DNA of 64,000 nucleotides from an uncultured Pseudomonadales bacterium (GCA_938036875.1 CALHVX010000072.1:1-64000); one strand, 5' to 3'; shown: positions 25,993 to 34,469, counted from the stretch's first letter. The notes: generated from the letters alone by a model not told the origin. Translations and numbers: made by a program.

Positions 25993-28900
25993 AATTGCTG
26001 AGATTTTTTGCCAATCGATGGTTTCTCGGAATATTAGGCTTAACCGCCATTGGCTTGCTCATTTGGTATGTTGGTCCGTTGCTGGGTGTTGGGGATAGCC
26101 GACCCTTAGAGTCTGCGCTGATACGAATCGTCACTATCGTGGTGCTGGTTTTGCTGTGGCTTATCAAGTCGTTGATACGCGAAGTGCGCAGGACCAAAGT
26201 TTCTAATCAATTGGCAACCGGCATTATTGAGCAACAGGTGATGCCAGCGACTGCTGACGATTCGGTAGCAACGGTAAGTGACAATGCGAAGATGGCAGAG
26301 CGTTTTGACGAGGCTATCTCAACGCTCCGTTCAACGCGAGGTAAGCGAGGTCGCTTTAATTTATATGAGCTGCCTTGGTACGTCATTATCGGGCCGCCAG
26401 GTAGCGGCAAAACCACAGCTCTGCGTAACTCGGGTTTGCGGTTTCCGCTAGCAGACAAATTTGGTGACGAAGCCTTGCGCGGTGTTGGCGGTACTCGTAA
26501 CTGTGATTGGTGGTTCACCGACGAGGCGATCCTGCTGGATACCGCAGGACGATTCACTACCCAAGATAGTGATGCTGCCGCTGACCAAAACGAATGGTTA
26601 GGATTTCTGGATTTACTCAAGAAGCATCGAAAACGTCGACCGGTCAATGGTGTGTTGCTGTCCATTAGCTTGGCAGATGTATTGCAGTTATCGCCCACAG
26701 AACGCCGAGCACAGATCAAGGCCATCCGGTCCAGGATTCAAGAGCTTTACGAGCGCTCGGGTATGCGTGTCCCCGTGTATGTGATTCTGACCAAAGCGGA
26801 TTTGCTGGCTGGCTTTGCCGAGTACTTTGAAGAGCTCAGCGCCGCCGAGCGTGAACAGGTATGGGGCTTTACCTTTGCCATTGAGGAAGCGGATGCGGCA
26901 ACCTCTATGGGGCGCTTCACCGCTGAGTTTGACGACTTGATCAAACGCTTGAACGATCGGGTTTTGACTAAGCTGGACCGAGAGCGCGACAGCGTGCGCC
27001 GTTCGTTGGTTTATGGGTTTCCGGCCCAAGTTGCTAACGTGAAACCTTTGTTGGAAAGTTTCTTAGGTGAGGTGTTTGCCGGCAACGCATATGAATCAGC
27101 ACCGTTTTTGCGCGGGGTATATCTCACTAGCGGCACCCAAGAAGGATCTCCGATTGACCGATTGATGGGAAAGGTGTCGCGCAACTTTGGACTTAACATC
27201 GATGCATTGCCAGCCTTCAGAGGCGAAGGTAGAAGCTATTTTATTGCGCGTCTACTCAAGCAGGTGGTTTTTACTGAATCGGAGCTGGCGGGTACCGACC
27301 GTAAGGTTGAGCGACGCATGGCGTTTCTTAACACGGGCGTTTATGCCCTAGCCGGCCTGTTAGCTCTGGCGGTGCTAGGGGGCTGGGTCTTTAGCTTCGT
27401 AAACAACCAACAGTACGTTGAAGACACCTCGGCTTATGTCGTTGGCGCCGCCGAGTTGGTTGACAAAATTACCAATCAAAGCGATCTGCTCAACGAGGTG
27501 GTGCCAGCCCTTGATGCAGTACGCAATATTCCCGGTGGCTACGCGGCCTTGGAGCAAGGTACCCCTCTGACTATGGGGCTTGGCTTGTATCAGGGTGACC
27601 GAGTGGGCGAGCAGGCAACGCGGACTTACCGGCGTTTGTTGCGAGAGCAATTGTTGCCGCGAATGATGTTAGAGCTTGAAGATCAGCTTCGGCGCGGGGG
27701 TGATAGCGGGGACTATTTGTATGAAGGTCTGAAGCGTTACCTAATGCTGGACTCAAAGGCGCACTTTGACGGTCCGGCATTGGGTGCATGGTTCCGAACT
27801 GTGTGGTCCCAAGAGTATTCGCGACGGGCAACGCCAGCGCAACTGGAAGCGTTGTTTACGCATCTCGATGTGTTGTTTGCGCAGCGAACTGAACCCTTGC
27901 CGTTGGCACTGGATGAGGCGCTTATCGAGCGAACTCGTCGCGTTGTGCTGCGCACACCGGTTTCGCTTCGGGCCTATGAGCGGTTGAAGCGTATTCCTAG
28001 TGAGGACTTACCCGGGTTTAGCATCGCGAGAGCGACCGGTTCCGAAGGTCGGCAGATATTTGAGAGCCGAAGCGGAAAATCGCTAGCAGACGAGATACCG
28101 GCTTTGTTCACCCGTGACGGCTACTTGCAGTTGTTTCTGACCGAGAGTGGCGTCATCGCTCGGCGTTTGCGTGAAGAAGCGTGGGTGCTAGGTGAAGAGC
28201 AAGGGTTGCAAGAGCTTGATGCCGGAAGTTTGGTGGCTGAGATTACGGCGCTATATCACAATGACTACGCAGCCTACTACGAAGATCTGTTAGCAGATTT
28301 GGCGTTGGTGCCCTTCGGTGATCCCGCGCAAGCGGCCCGAGTGTTGGGGATGCTCTCTAGCGCTACGTCTTCGCCGCTAAAGCAGCTAGTAGCGGCGGTT
28401 CAGTACGAAGTTGATTTGGACAATGCGCTGCCAGGTAGCGCTACGCTGGACAAGTTGTCAGAAAAGGTGGCTACGGCTCAGCGTGAGCTAAACGACATTT
28501 TTGGTAGCAAGGCTAAACCAAATTTGTCGAGTGAATCCTTAGTCCAAGCATCTGTACTCGCCAGGAAGTTTTCCAAGCTTAAAGAGCTGGTGCCCGAAGA
28601 AGGCGAGGGGCCGTTAGATCGCTTGTTAAGCCTGCTAGATGAGCTTTATGTATTTATGGAGCAGGTAGCTCGAGATGAAAGCCGTGGTGGGGTGCTGCCA
28701 AATGTTGCTTCAGCGGGCGAGCAAACCATTGTAAAGCTAGAGCTGGAAACAAAATACGACAATCCTGATTTCTTGGTTAGCTTGGTTAACGATGCGACAT
28801 CGCAAGCCTCGGACATCGCCTTTGGAGGGGTAACGACATACATCAACAACGCTTGGCGCGGCAAGCCAGCCCAGTTTTGTCGTGAAGCGATAGCCGGTCG

Positions 28901-29534
28901 CTACCCGATTAAGCGTGGCAGTAATACCGAGATGCGCTTAGAAGATTTTTCGGCCTTCTTTGCGCCTGGTGGAGTAATGGACACCTTCTTTCAGGAATAC
29001 CTCAGTGACTATGTTGATACCTCTGTGAATCCTTGGCGGGTTAGAGCTTCGCGCTCTAACAAGCTAGCTCTAAACCCGCGAGCGCTGCGCCAGTTCCAAA
29101 GGGCCGATCGTATTCGGCAGATGTTTTTCCGCAATGGCAGCACGCCGAGCGTGACCTTTGAAATGACCCCTTATCAAATGGATGGCGTGCTACGAAACTT
29201 TGCGCTTGATCTTGAGGGGCAGAAGTTGACTTATAGCTTTGGGCCGAAAATATCGACAACCTTAACTTGGCCTGGTGCTAGCGCCAGCGGGGTTGCGTTG
29301 CGCATGATGCCAACCGGACCGAGCGGTCGAGATCGAGTGGTTGAGGTGGGGCCTTGGGCTTGGTTCCGGGTATTGGATCAGTCCAATCTTCGCAAAGGAG
29401 AGCGTCCTGAGCACTTCTTGCTAGATTTTTCCTTAGACGACCGCACCGTGACCTATGAATTGGTTGCTCGTAGCGCGTTCAATCCTTTTTCTGGTAGCAC
29501 CTTGGGCAGTTTCAGCTGCCCCACTGGGCTGTAG
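25989..29534 (+). CDS. tssM: T6SS inner-membrane channel protein TssM (IcmF family)
   Basis: A 1,181-residue protein of normal size. Two membrane segments are near the start (WFLGILGLTAIGLLIWYVG and IVTIVVLVLLWLIKSL), followed by a cytoplasmic NTPase-like domain with Walker A GPPGSGKTT and a DTAGRF motif, a third membrane segment (ALAGLLALAVLGGWVFSF) at about 445, and a long periplasmic part. With TssL and TssJ it makes the envelope-spanning channel. The Walker A motif is intact here. It overlaps tssL by 4 bp, and tagF starts 4 bp after its stop. Confidence 0.96.
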   Translation: MKLLRFFANRWFLGILGLTAIGLLIWYVGPLLGVGDSRPLESALIRIVTIVVLVLLWLIKSLIREVRRTKVSNQLATGIIEQQVMPATADDSVATVSDNAKMAERFDEAISTLRSTRGKRGRFNLYELPWYVIIGPPGSGKTTALRNSGLRFPLADKFGDEALRGVGGTRNCDWWFTDEAILLDTAGRFTTQDSDAAADQNEWLGFLDLLKKHRKRRPVNGVLLSISLADVLQLSPTERRAQIKAIRSRIQELYERSGMRVPVYVILTKADLLAGFAEYFEELSAAEREQVWGFTFAIEEADAATSMGRFTAEFDDLIKRLNDRVLTKLDRERDSVRRSLVYGFPAQVANVKPLLESFLGEVFAGNAYESAPFLRGVYLTSGTQEGSPIDRLMGKVSRNFGLNIDALPAFRGEGRSYFIARLLKQVVFTESELAGTDRKVERRMAFLNTGVYALAGLLALAVLGGWVFSFVNNQQYVEDTSAYVVGAAELVDKITNQSDLLNEVVPALDAVRNIPGGYAALEQGTPLTMGLGLYQGDRVGEQATRTYRRLLREQLLPRMMLELEDQLRRGGDSGDYLYEGLKRYLMLDSKAHFDGPALGAWFRTVWSQEYSRRATPAQLEALFTHLDVLFAQRTEPLPLALDEALIERTRRVVLRTPVSLRAYERLKRIPSEDLPGFSIARATGSEGRQIFESRSGKSLADEIPALFTRDGYLQLFLTESGVIARRLREEAWVLGEEQGLQELDAGSLVAEITALYHNDYAAYYEDLLADLALVPFGDPAQAARVLGMLSSATSSPLKQLVAAVQYEVDLDNALPGSATLDKLSEKVATAQRELNDIFGSKAKPNLSSESLVQASVLARKFSKLKELVPEEGEGPLDRLLSLLDELYVFMEQVARDESRGGVLPNVASAGEQTIVKLELETKYDNPDFLVSLVNDATSQASDIAFGGVTTYINNAWRGKPAQFCREAIAGRYPIKRGSNTEMRLEDFSAFFAPGGVMDTFFQEYLSDYVDTSVNPWRVRASRSNKLALNPRALRQFQRADRIRQMFFRNGSTPSVTFEMTPYQMDGVLRNFALDLEGQKLTYSFGPKISTTLTWPGASASGVALRMMPTGPSGRDRVVEVGPWAWFRVLDQSNLRKGERPEHFLLDFSLDDRTVTYELVARSAFNPFSGSTLGSFSCPTGL

Positions 29535-29538
29535 ATCG

Positions 29539-30228
29539 ATGTCTAACCTCATTGGTTTTCATGGTAAAGCGCCGAGCCGTGGGGATTTTATTCAGCATGG
29601 TTTGCCGGATGTTTTTGTTGAGAAGTGGGATCGTTGGTTGCAGGAGTCTATTGCACACTCCCAAGCGGCGTTGGGTGATCGGTGGCTGGAACTCTATCTC
29701 ACCAGTCCTATTTGGCGGTTTGCCTTGAGCCCCGGGGTGATAGATGACCGGCTCTGGTGTGGGGCCGTTATGCCTAGCGTTGATCGGGTTAACCGGTACT
29801 TTCCATTGACCATAGCGGCAAGCGTTGAGTTGGGTGAATCGTTGTTTGATCTGGTAGCCCGGCTACAGCCTTGGTTTGATGGGGTTGATGATCTGCTGCT
29901 GCAAGCCCTGGACAACGATGACCTGGATATCAACGACTTTTCGTCGATGGTGGCAGGGCGTGTGCTGCCTGAGCAGCCGGCTGCAGAGTCTTGTTGCGTT
30001 ATCCCCATCAGTGCGACGGGTGAGGCTCAGTTTTCATTCGATCAAGGCTCGGGACCGGGGGCACAGGTTGGCAACTTGCTACAAAGTTACCTGCAGCCCC
30101 AACTCGGTGCTTTCAGTCTGTGGTGGACCAATGGTTCGCAGCGTATTGGTTGTCAGGGCCGTCTCTTTAAGGGCCTTCCAGCACCCAGTTGCTATCTAGA
30201 ACTACTGGGTGATAAGCCATCGGGCTAG
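29539..30228 (+). CDS. tagF: T6SS post-translational regulator TagF (ImpM family)
   Basis: A 229-residue protein with the TagF signature (IGFHGKAPSRGDFIQHGLP, WDRWLQESI, PIWRFALSPGVI, GAVMPSVDRVNRYFPLTI). TagF represses T6SS assembly independently of threonine phosphorylation, by acting on Fha in systems studied. The frame is open 28 codons upstream inside tssM, but ATG 29539 starts the conserved sequence. It is the last gene of the plus-strand operon and overlaps the oppositely oriented TIR-FHA gene by 4 bp. Confidence 0.93.
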   Translation: MSNLIGFHGKAPSRGDFIQHGLPDVFVEKWDRWLQESIAHSQAALGDRWLELYLTSPIWRFALSPGVIDDRLWCGAVMPSVDRVNRYFPLTIAASVELGESLFDLVARLQPWFDGVDDLLLQALDNDDLDINDFSSMVAGRVLPEQPAAESCCVIPISATGEAQFSFDQGSGPGAQVGNLLQSYLQPQLGAFSLWWTNGSQRIGCQGRLFKGLPAPSCYLELLGDKPSG

Positions 30229-31001
30229 CTGCCCTGAGTGTGGTAGTTGATGATGGCGCCACCCATAATGATCTGACCGACGGTTGCAAGCTCACTTGAT
30301 GCTTGTTGCAGGTGTAGATCTTTGGCGTTGCTTAGTAGCTGGGTACCATTGCTGCTGGTGTCTTGGTAGTGATATTTACCTTGGCTAAAAAAGACGTAGC
30401 CGTGTACGCGCGAAACAAAATCCGATTTCAAGACTAAATTGCACTCGCTGCTGCGGCCCAAGGTAAAGCGGGTATTGGGTGAGGTGGTCACGTCGTATTG
30501 GTTGCTGTTGTAGATTAAATGCAGCGCCTTGGGCAGCATTCGGGTGGTCATTTGTGTTGCGATGGCAGGGTTTCGTGACGGGCCGGGTTTGTGGGTAAAG
30601 GCGCTCAGAGCGCTGTCTGCTAGGTTGTAGTAGCTATCCAGGTTGTGGGTGTGCTGATATCGCGCGATTGTCTGGCGATGGTTTAGGCTCATCTGCAGAC
30701 CTGGGGTTAGCTGGGTATCGTCGATGTAGACACATAAGATTGGCTTGCCATGGTCCAACGCGTAGCTAATTTCTTGTCGACAATATTCCGAGTCTAACCA
30801 ACTGTCTGAGATGAAGGCCATGACCAGATCAGCAGCGCCAAAATTTTGCGCAATTTCTTCGCGCCAAACCACGCCCCCGGTAATATTTCTATCGATCCAA
30901 AATGTGATGTTTGGCTTGGCTAACCGTTCTATATCGGTAATCACGCAGGCGGCGTCATGGTGTGAGTACGAAACGGCTACTTGAAGTGCATTGGATTGCA
31001 T
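30225..31001 (-). CDS. TIR-FHA fusion protein beside the T6SS operon
   Basis: A 258-residue protein. Residues about 5-120 are a TIR domain: VAVSYSHHDAAC, FWIDRNI, ADLVMAFISDSWLDSEYC and the Glu of CRQE, which matches the catalytic glutamate of TIR NADases; PILCVYIDD follows. Residues about 165-255 are an FHA domain with GRSSECNLVL, SRVHG and TSSNGTQLL, retaining the residues used to bind phosphothreonine. No signal peptide is visible. Its 3' end overlaps tagF by 4 bp, and it is divergent from the XRE-kinase gene. TIR proteins degrade NAD or make nucleotide signals in bacterial immunity, or act as toxins. Recruitment through a PpkA-type phosphorylated partner is inference. Confidence 0.88.
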   Translation of the reverse strand: MQSNALQVAVSYSHHDAACVITDIERLAKPNITFWIDRNITGGVVWREEIAQNFGAADLVMAFISDSWLDSEYCRQEISYALDHGKPILCVYIDDTQLTPGLQMSLNHRQTIARYQHTHNLDSYYNLADSALSAFTHKPGPSRNPAIATQMTTRMLPKALHLIYNSNQYDVTTSPNTRFTLGRSSECNLVLKSDFVSRVHGYVFFSQGKYHYQDTSSNGTQLLSNAKDLHLQQASSELATVGQIIMGGAIINYHTQGS

Positions 31002-31211
31002 TACGGGTTGATTCCGTTGGTTAACCGCTAAGACTACAGTGCCTGGCGGGGCGCGACAAAGTGCGCGTCTGGCGCCGATTGGGAGATCAATCAGTGATTT
31101 TTGCCATGGATATATGCCAACATCTGATTATATCTGGATATATTTAGATACTGTTAATGTGACTATGTGGGGGTATATTGGGCAATAAATTATATTTGGA
31201 TATACTTTGTC
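31002..31211. promoter_or_regulatory. Divergent promoter region with palindromic operator candidates
   Basis: A perfect palindrome TATATC-tg-GATATA lies at 31129-31142, and a copy with one mismatch (TATATTTGGATATA) at 31191-31204, just before the GTG of the XRE-kinase gene. A half site ATGGATATA ends at 31114. The region is AT-rich against its surroundings. Since the neighbouring gene starts with an XRE DNA-binding domain, autoregulation through these sites, and control of the divergent TIR-FHA gene, is a natural inference. Confidence 0.6.
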
Positions 31212-32045
31212 GTGGATTTTGGTCGTCGAATTCAAATTGCCCTGCAGGACCAAAACCTAAGTCAGAGTGATTTGGCTAAGCAAATTGGTGTTTCTCAAAG
31301 TTATGTTTCGAACCTAATCTCAGGGCGTAAGACTGCACCAAGCCAAGCGGTTGTGCGTAGCCTAGCGGTGACGCTAAAGGTTCCGATTGCGGATCTCTTT
31401 GCTTTGGCCGGGCTAGATGAGCCGTTGTCGAACCGCCCCTTTATCTTGGGCGTGTCTGGCGCAAGCGGCTCAGGTAAATCCTGGTTTGCAACCAAACTGC
31501 AGCAACTACATCCCCAGCAGGTCACCATCATCTCGCAAGATCGTTACTACAAGCCGGCGGCTGAGGTTGGGCTATTGCCGTTCACCTGGGACGAACCTGC
31601 TGCATTGTATTTGGACCATCTATCGGCGGACCTGAACAAATTGAAAGCTGGTGAGTCTGTATCCGTTCCAACCTACGATTTTGTTCGCCACAAACGTTCT
31701 GCCATGGAACTCATTCACCCGGCGCCAATGATTGTTGTTGAAGGGCACCTAATTTTTCACTCATCCTCTTTGCTGCAAGCTATGGATGAAACGCTCTGGG
31801 TTCACGCGGATGACTACCAGCTATTACGTCGTCGCTTGTTGAGAGATTGCGCGGAGCGTGGCCGGAACTGGCAGGAGGTGCTTGAAGTGTTTGAAACGGT
31901 TGTGATGCCGGCAAATCAACTTTATGTGCAGCCTGCTCGAGCGTTAGCGGCGATCGAGTTGAACAACAACGAACACAACCCGGACCAAGTGCCTTTGTTA
32001 GCTAAGACGCTAGTGGCCTTCGCGCAAAGCCTTGCCGCTAGCTAA
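31212..32045 (+). CDS. XRE helix-turn-helix fused to a uridine-kinase-like P-loop kinase
   Basis: About 277 residues from the GTG at 31212. Residues 1-65 form an XRE-type HTH (LSQSDLAKQIGVSQSYVSNLISGRK). From about 75 to the end is a uridine/phosphoribulokinase-like domain: Walker A GVSGASGSGKS, ISQDRYYK, FTWDEPAALYLDHL, VPTYDFVRHKRS and MIVVEGHLIF, followed by RRRLLRDCAERGR. These match the nucleoside-binding and catalytic motifs of uridine kinases. The frame opens 15 codons further upstream at 31167, but that stretch is AT-rich and lacks HTH character. Its tail converges with the DUF2087 gene and overlaps it by 4 bp. A nucleotide- or nucleoside-sensing repressor is inferred. Confidence 0.82.
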   Translation: MDFGRRIQIALQDQNLSQSDLAKQIGVSQSYVSNLISGRKTAPSQAVVRSLAVTLKVPIADLFALAGLDEPLSNRPFILGVSGASGSGKSWFATKLQQLHPQQVTIISQDRYYKPAAEVGLLPFTWDEPAALYLDHLSADLNKLKAGESVSVPTYDFVRHKRSAMELIHPAPMIVVEGHLIFHSSSLLQAMDETLWVHADDYQLLRRRLLRDCAERGRNWQEVLEVFETVVMPANQLYVQPARALAAIELNNNEHNPDQVPLLAKTLVAFAQSLAAS

Positions 32046-32446
32046 CCGCGGAAGCTACCGCGACGTTGCCTACGTTCTTGAGTAACCTCGTAAAAAATTT
32101 GCTTTGGATCAACGCTTTTCGCTGCGGTGCTTAGTACTTCATCCACGCGTTCACCCCTAACTCGGTAAACCAAACCGTCGGAGGCGCGCCTTAGAAAGCC
32201 CAGGTCAACAAGATAGCGGCGCAGGGTAACGTAGTCTGCTGCACCACCCTCATGGCTAATCTCGGCCAACCAAGCCGAGAGATGTCGATTCATGTCCGTT
32301 TCGTCAAAGATGCCTTCGGGGTCCAAATCGACCAAAGACAAGGCCAACAAAACCTCTGCATCTTCGCGTTTTTTTGGTAGACGTCGCATAGGCCCACCCT
32401 TGAAGGTGCGTTGCAACAAGCGGGTTACATCATCTAGGGTTTTCAT
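32042..32446 (-). CDS. DUF2087 domain protein
   Basis: A 134-residue protein whose C-terminal part matches DUF2087 (FDETDMNRHLSAWLAEI, DYVTLRRYLVDLGFLRRASDGLVYRV). This family often occurs alone or fused to HTH regulators; its function is not established and a nucleic-acid-binding role is only suggested by the winged-helix-like pattern. It lies 57 bp downstream of the selenoprotein gene on the same strand and probably shares its transcript. Its stop overlaps the convergent XRE-kinase gene. Confidence 0.85.
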   Translation of the reverse strand: MKTLDDVTRLLQRTFKGGPMRRLPKKREDAEVLLALSLVDLDPEGIFDETDMNRHLSAWLAEISHEGGAADYVTLRRYLVDLGFLRRASDGLVYRVRGERVDEVLSTAAKSVDPKQIFYEVTQERRQRRGSFRG

Positions 32447-32503
32447 GGTTCGGTTTATGCCTGGTTGCTATCAATGGCTGGCCCTACTAAATCTCGTTGG
32501 ACC

Positions 32504-32728
32504 TCAACGGAGTTTGCGCAGCTCTGCAACGAGCTGATCTTCATCTGGAAACTGCCCTGTACGGCGTTTGGAGTACAGCAGCTTGCCATCACCAACCAGC
32601 TCAAACTCGCCACCTGAGCCTGGGATCAAGACCGTGGTTAGTTGTAACTGTGCTTCAATTTTGGCAGCCAGACTGACCGCTTGAGGCTTGTAGTTTCAGG
32701 CCGCGCAGTAAGTGAGTTGTAGGTCCAT
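32504..32728 (-). CDS. SelW-like (Rdx family) selenoprotein with in-frame UGA
   Basis: Reading from ATG 32728 to the TGA at 32504 gives 74 residues if an in-frame TGA at 32698-32696 is read as selenocysteine. The start is MDLQLTYCAAUNYKPQA, with the CxxU redox motif at residues 8-11 directly after the first strand, as in SelW. The rest (IPGSGGEFELVGDGKLLYSK, then RRTGQFPDEDQLVAEL) is a full-length Rdx thioredoxin-like fold. Coding similarity therefore continues on both sides of the UGA. Bacterial UGA recoding needs a nearby downstream hairpin; a weak one is present. The alternative is a nonsense mutation of a Cys codon, but the exact SelW position argues against it. Confidence 0.87.
32666..32698 (-). 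promoter_or_regulatory. Candidate bacterial SECIS region after the UGA codon
   Basis: On the minus-strand mRNA, AGCC (32688-32685) can pair with GGCU (32669-32666), starting 8 bases after the UGA and enclosing a loop with GCGGUC 16-21 bases after it. Bacterial SECIS elements are hairpins directly downstream of UGA with a G-rich apical loop. The stem seen here is only four base pairs and was found by eye, so it is weak support. Confidence 0.35.
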
Positions 32729-32794
32729 AGTTAGGCTCGTTGGTAAAGGTCTAGCCGAGTATAGCAGCGTCAAACGTCTGGGCCCGTTTGCTGT

Positions 32795-32822
32795 GGTCAC
32801 CGCCGATGGGTCCTCGGTGACC
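32795..32822. repeat. 8-bp perfect inverted repeat between the sugar dehydrogenase and selenoprotein genes
   Basis: GGTCACCG at 32795-32802 faces CGGTGACC at 32815-32822 across a 12-base loop. It sits about 110 bp downstream of the dehydrogenase stop and 67 bp upstream of the selenoprotein start, both on the minus strand. No T-run follows on the minus strand, so it is either an operator or a non-canonical terminator. Confidence 0.5.
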
Positions 32823-32930
32823 CTGGCCTTCAGAAGTTAGCCAATCGCGAAAATAGTCGCTTCGCTTGCGTGACAATTTACCAAAACTCACGTTTTGTTA
32901 TTGGGTTTCCATCCTTGGCTGATTTTTTAT

Positions 32931-34469
32931 CTAGGTCGCTGGTGTTAGCCGAACAATAGAGCTGCCCGATTCGCTTTCTAGCAGCAGATACACAAGCCCG
33001 TCGTAACCGATCTCAATATCTCGAATGCGAGCAAGGTCTTTAATTAGGGTTTCTTGTTGTACCAACTTGGTGCCATCAAAGATCATCCGGAACAACGAGC
33101 TGCCTTTGAGTGACCCTATCAATAGGTTGTTGTGCCACCGGGGAAATTGTTCTGCGGTATAAAACACAAAGCTGGAGATGGCGGGTGACGGGGTGATATC
33201 CACTAAGGTCTGTTGAATTTCACTGACATCAAACTCAATGGCCTTAGGTTTATGGCGTTCTACTTTGGTACCGGTGTATTCCAAACCCTGGGAGTGAAAA
33301 GGCCATCCGTAGTTGCCCCCTGGTAACAGCTCGTTAATTTCATCGCCGCCTCGAGGCCCCATTTCAGAGTTCCATAAACGGTTTCGAACCGGGTGCCATT
33401 CCAAACCTTGTGGGCTCCGGTGGCCATAGGTCCAAATGCTGGCTCGAGTGTCATTAAGATTGCCGCTTGCCTGGGCTGCAAAGGGGTTGTCCCCTGGAAT
33501 CTTGCCGTCATCCAGCATCCGATGAATTTTTCCGTAAGGGCTAGCGAGATCTTGAGCGTTGGTATCCTGCGCGCCATCAGCAGCCTTGATCCCCATGGAA
33601 AGATAGACGTGACCACTGCGATCAAACGCAATTCGGCCCCCGGAACCGGTATCGGGAGCTCTAGAATAGTAAGCCTGGGGTGCTTGCCAAATGACTTCTT
33701 GATCTGTCCAGCGACCGTCTTGAATACGGCCACGAATCAATCGGTTCATGGTTTTGCAGAGCAATGCGATGTCACAACCATCATCCCAGGAGTGCGTGTG
33801 ATGCAGGTAGATCCAGCCGTTGGTGGCATAGTCCGGGTGGGTGGCAACGTCTAACAGCCAGCCCGAACCGAACTGAACACCTAGAAAGTCTATCGATGCA
33901 CCGGTTGCCGGCGTATCTTGAATCAAATCAGACTGTAGGCCTTGTGCAGAGACGATTGACAGGCCTCGTTCTTTCTCTGTCACCAACAAAGAACCATCAG
34001 GCAAAGGCTCGATGCTAAAAACTAGTGGGTCTAATCCGTCAACGAAGGGTTCCAACCTAAAGTTATGTTCAAGGCTGGTTTGCACAGCGGTAGGAAGCTC
34101 AATTTGGCGGTCGAACTGAAAGTCTTGAAAATTTTGACCTATTCGTTTTTCTCCGATATGGATGGCTAGCCCTTTAATTTCCTCGTTGCTAAACACCTCA
34201 GAAAATCTTGGCGTGCTGTGCTCCAGGTGGACTGTGCGAATGCTCTGCACCATTTCCGCAATGGAATCGCCATAGCGCAATTCGTTGCCAAACAGGGCGC
34301 CGGCAACAGCGGTTCCCTGGAGGTTATCCCCATGACATTGGGCGCAATGGTTTGCGTACACAGGTTTGTAGATATCGAATTGAGCGTAGCTGGTGACATA
34401 CCAGAACAGGCCCAGGCCACCGAGCAGCAGGGCGCAGAGCAACCAAAAGGAGATCTTCCGAGCAATCAT
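32931..34469 (-). CDS. Membrane-anchored cytochrome c fused to a PQQ-type glucose/sorbosone dehydrogenase
   Basis: A 512-residue protein. An N-terminal membrane anchor (FWLLCALLLGGLGLFWYV) leads to a cytochrome c domain with the haem motif CAQCHGDNLQG at about residues 42-52, then a six-bladed beta-propeller of the GSDH/Yeast-L-sorbosone dehydrogenase type: EPLPDGSLLVTEKERG, VATHPDYATNGWIYL, GGRIAFDRSGHVYLSMG, GLEWHPVRNRLWNSEMGP and GGDEINELLPGGNYGWP. Such enzymes oxidise aldoses in the periplasm using PQQ, and the fused haem would take the electrons. Substrate is not predictable. Confidence 0.9.
   Translation of the reverse strand: MIARKISFWLLCALLLGGLGLFWYVTSYAQFDIYKPVYANHCAQCHGDNLQGTAVAGALFGNELRYGDSIAEMVQSIRTVHLEHSTPRFSEVFSNEEIKGLAIHIGEKRIGQNFQDFQFDRQIELPTAVQTSLEHNFRLEPFVDGLDPLVFSIEPLPDGSLLVTEKERGLSIVSAQGLQSDLIQDTPATGASIDFLGVQFGSGWLLDVATHPDYATNGWIYLHHTHSWDDGCDIALLCKTMNRLIRGRIQDGRWTDQEVIWQAPQAYYSRAPDTGSGGRIAFDRSGHVYLSMGIKAADGAQDTNAQDLASPYGKIHRMLDDGKIPGDNPFAAQASGNLNDTRASIWTYGHRSPQGLEWHPVRNRLWNSEMGPRGGDEINELLPGGNYGWPFHSQGLEYTGTKVERHKPKAIEFDVSEIQQTLVDITPSPAISSFVFYTAEQFPRWHNNLLIGSLKGSSLFRMIFDGTKLVQQETLIKDLARIRDIEIGYDGLVYLLLESESGSSIVRLTPAT

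Noticed and set aside
32883-32898. AT-rich hairpin CAAAAC-tcac-GTTTTG after the sugar dehydrogenase gene.
   Set aside because: Low-GC stem without a T-run in the direction of transcription; no reason to call it a terminator.
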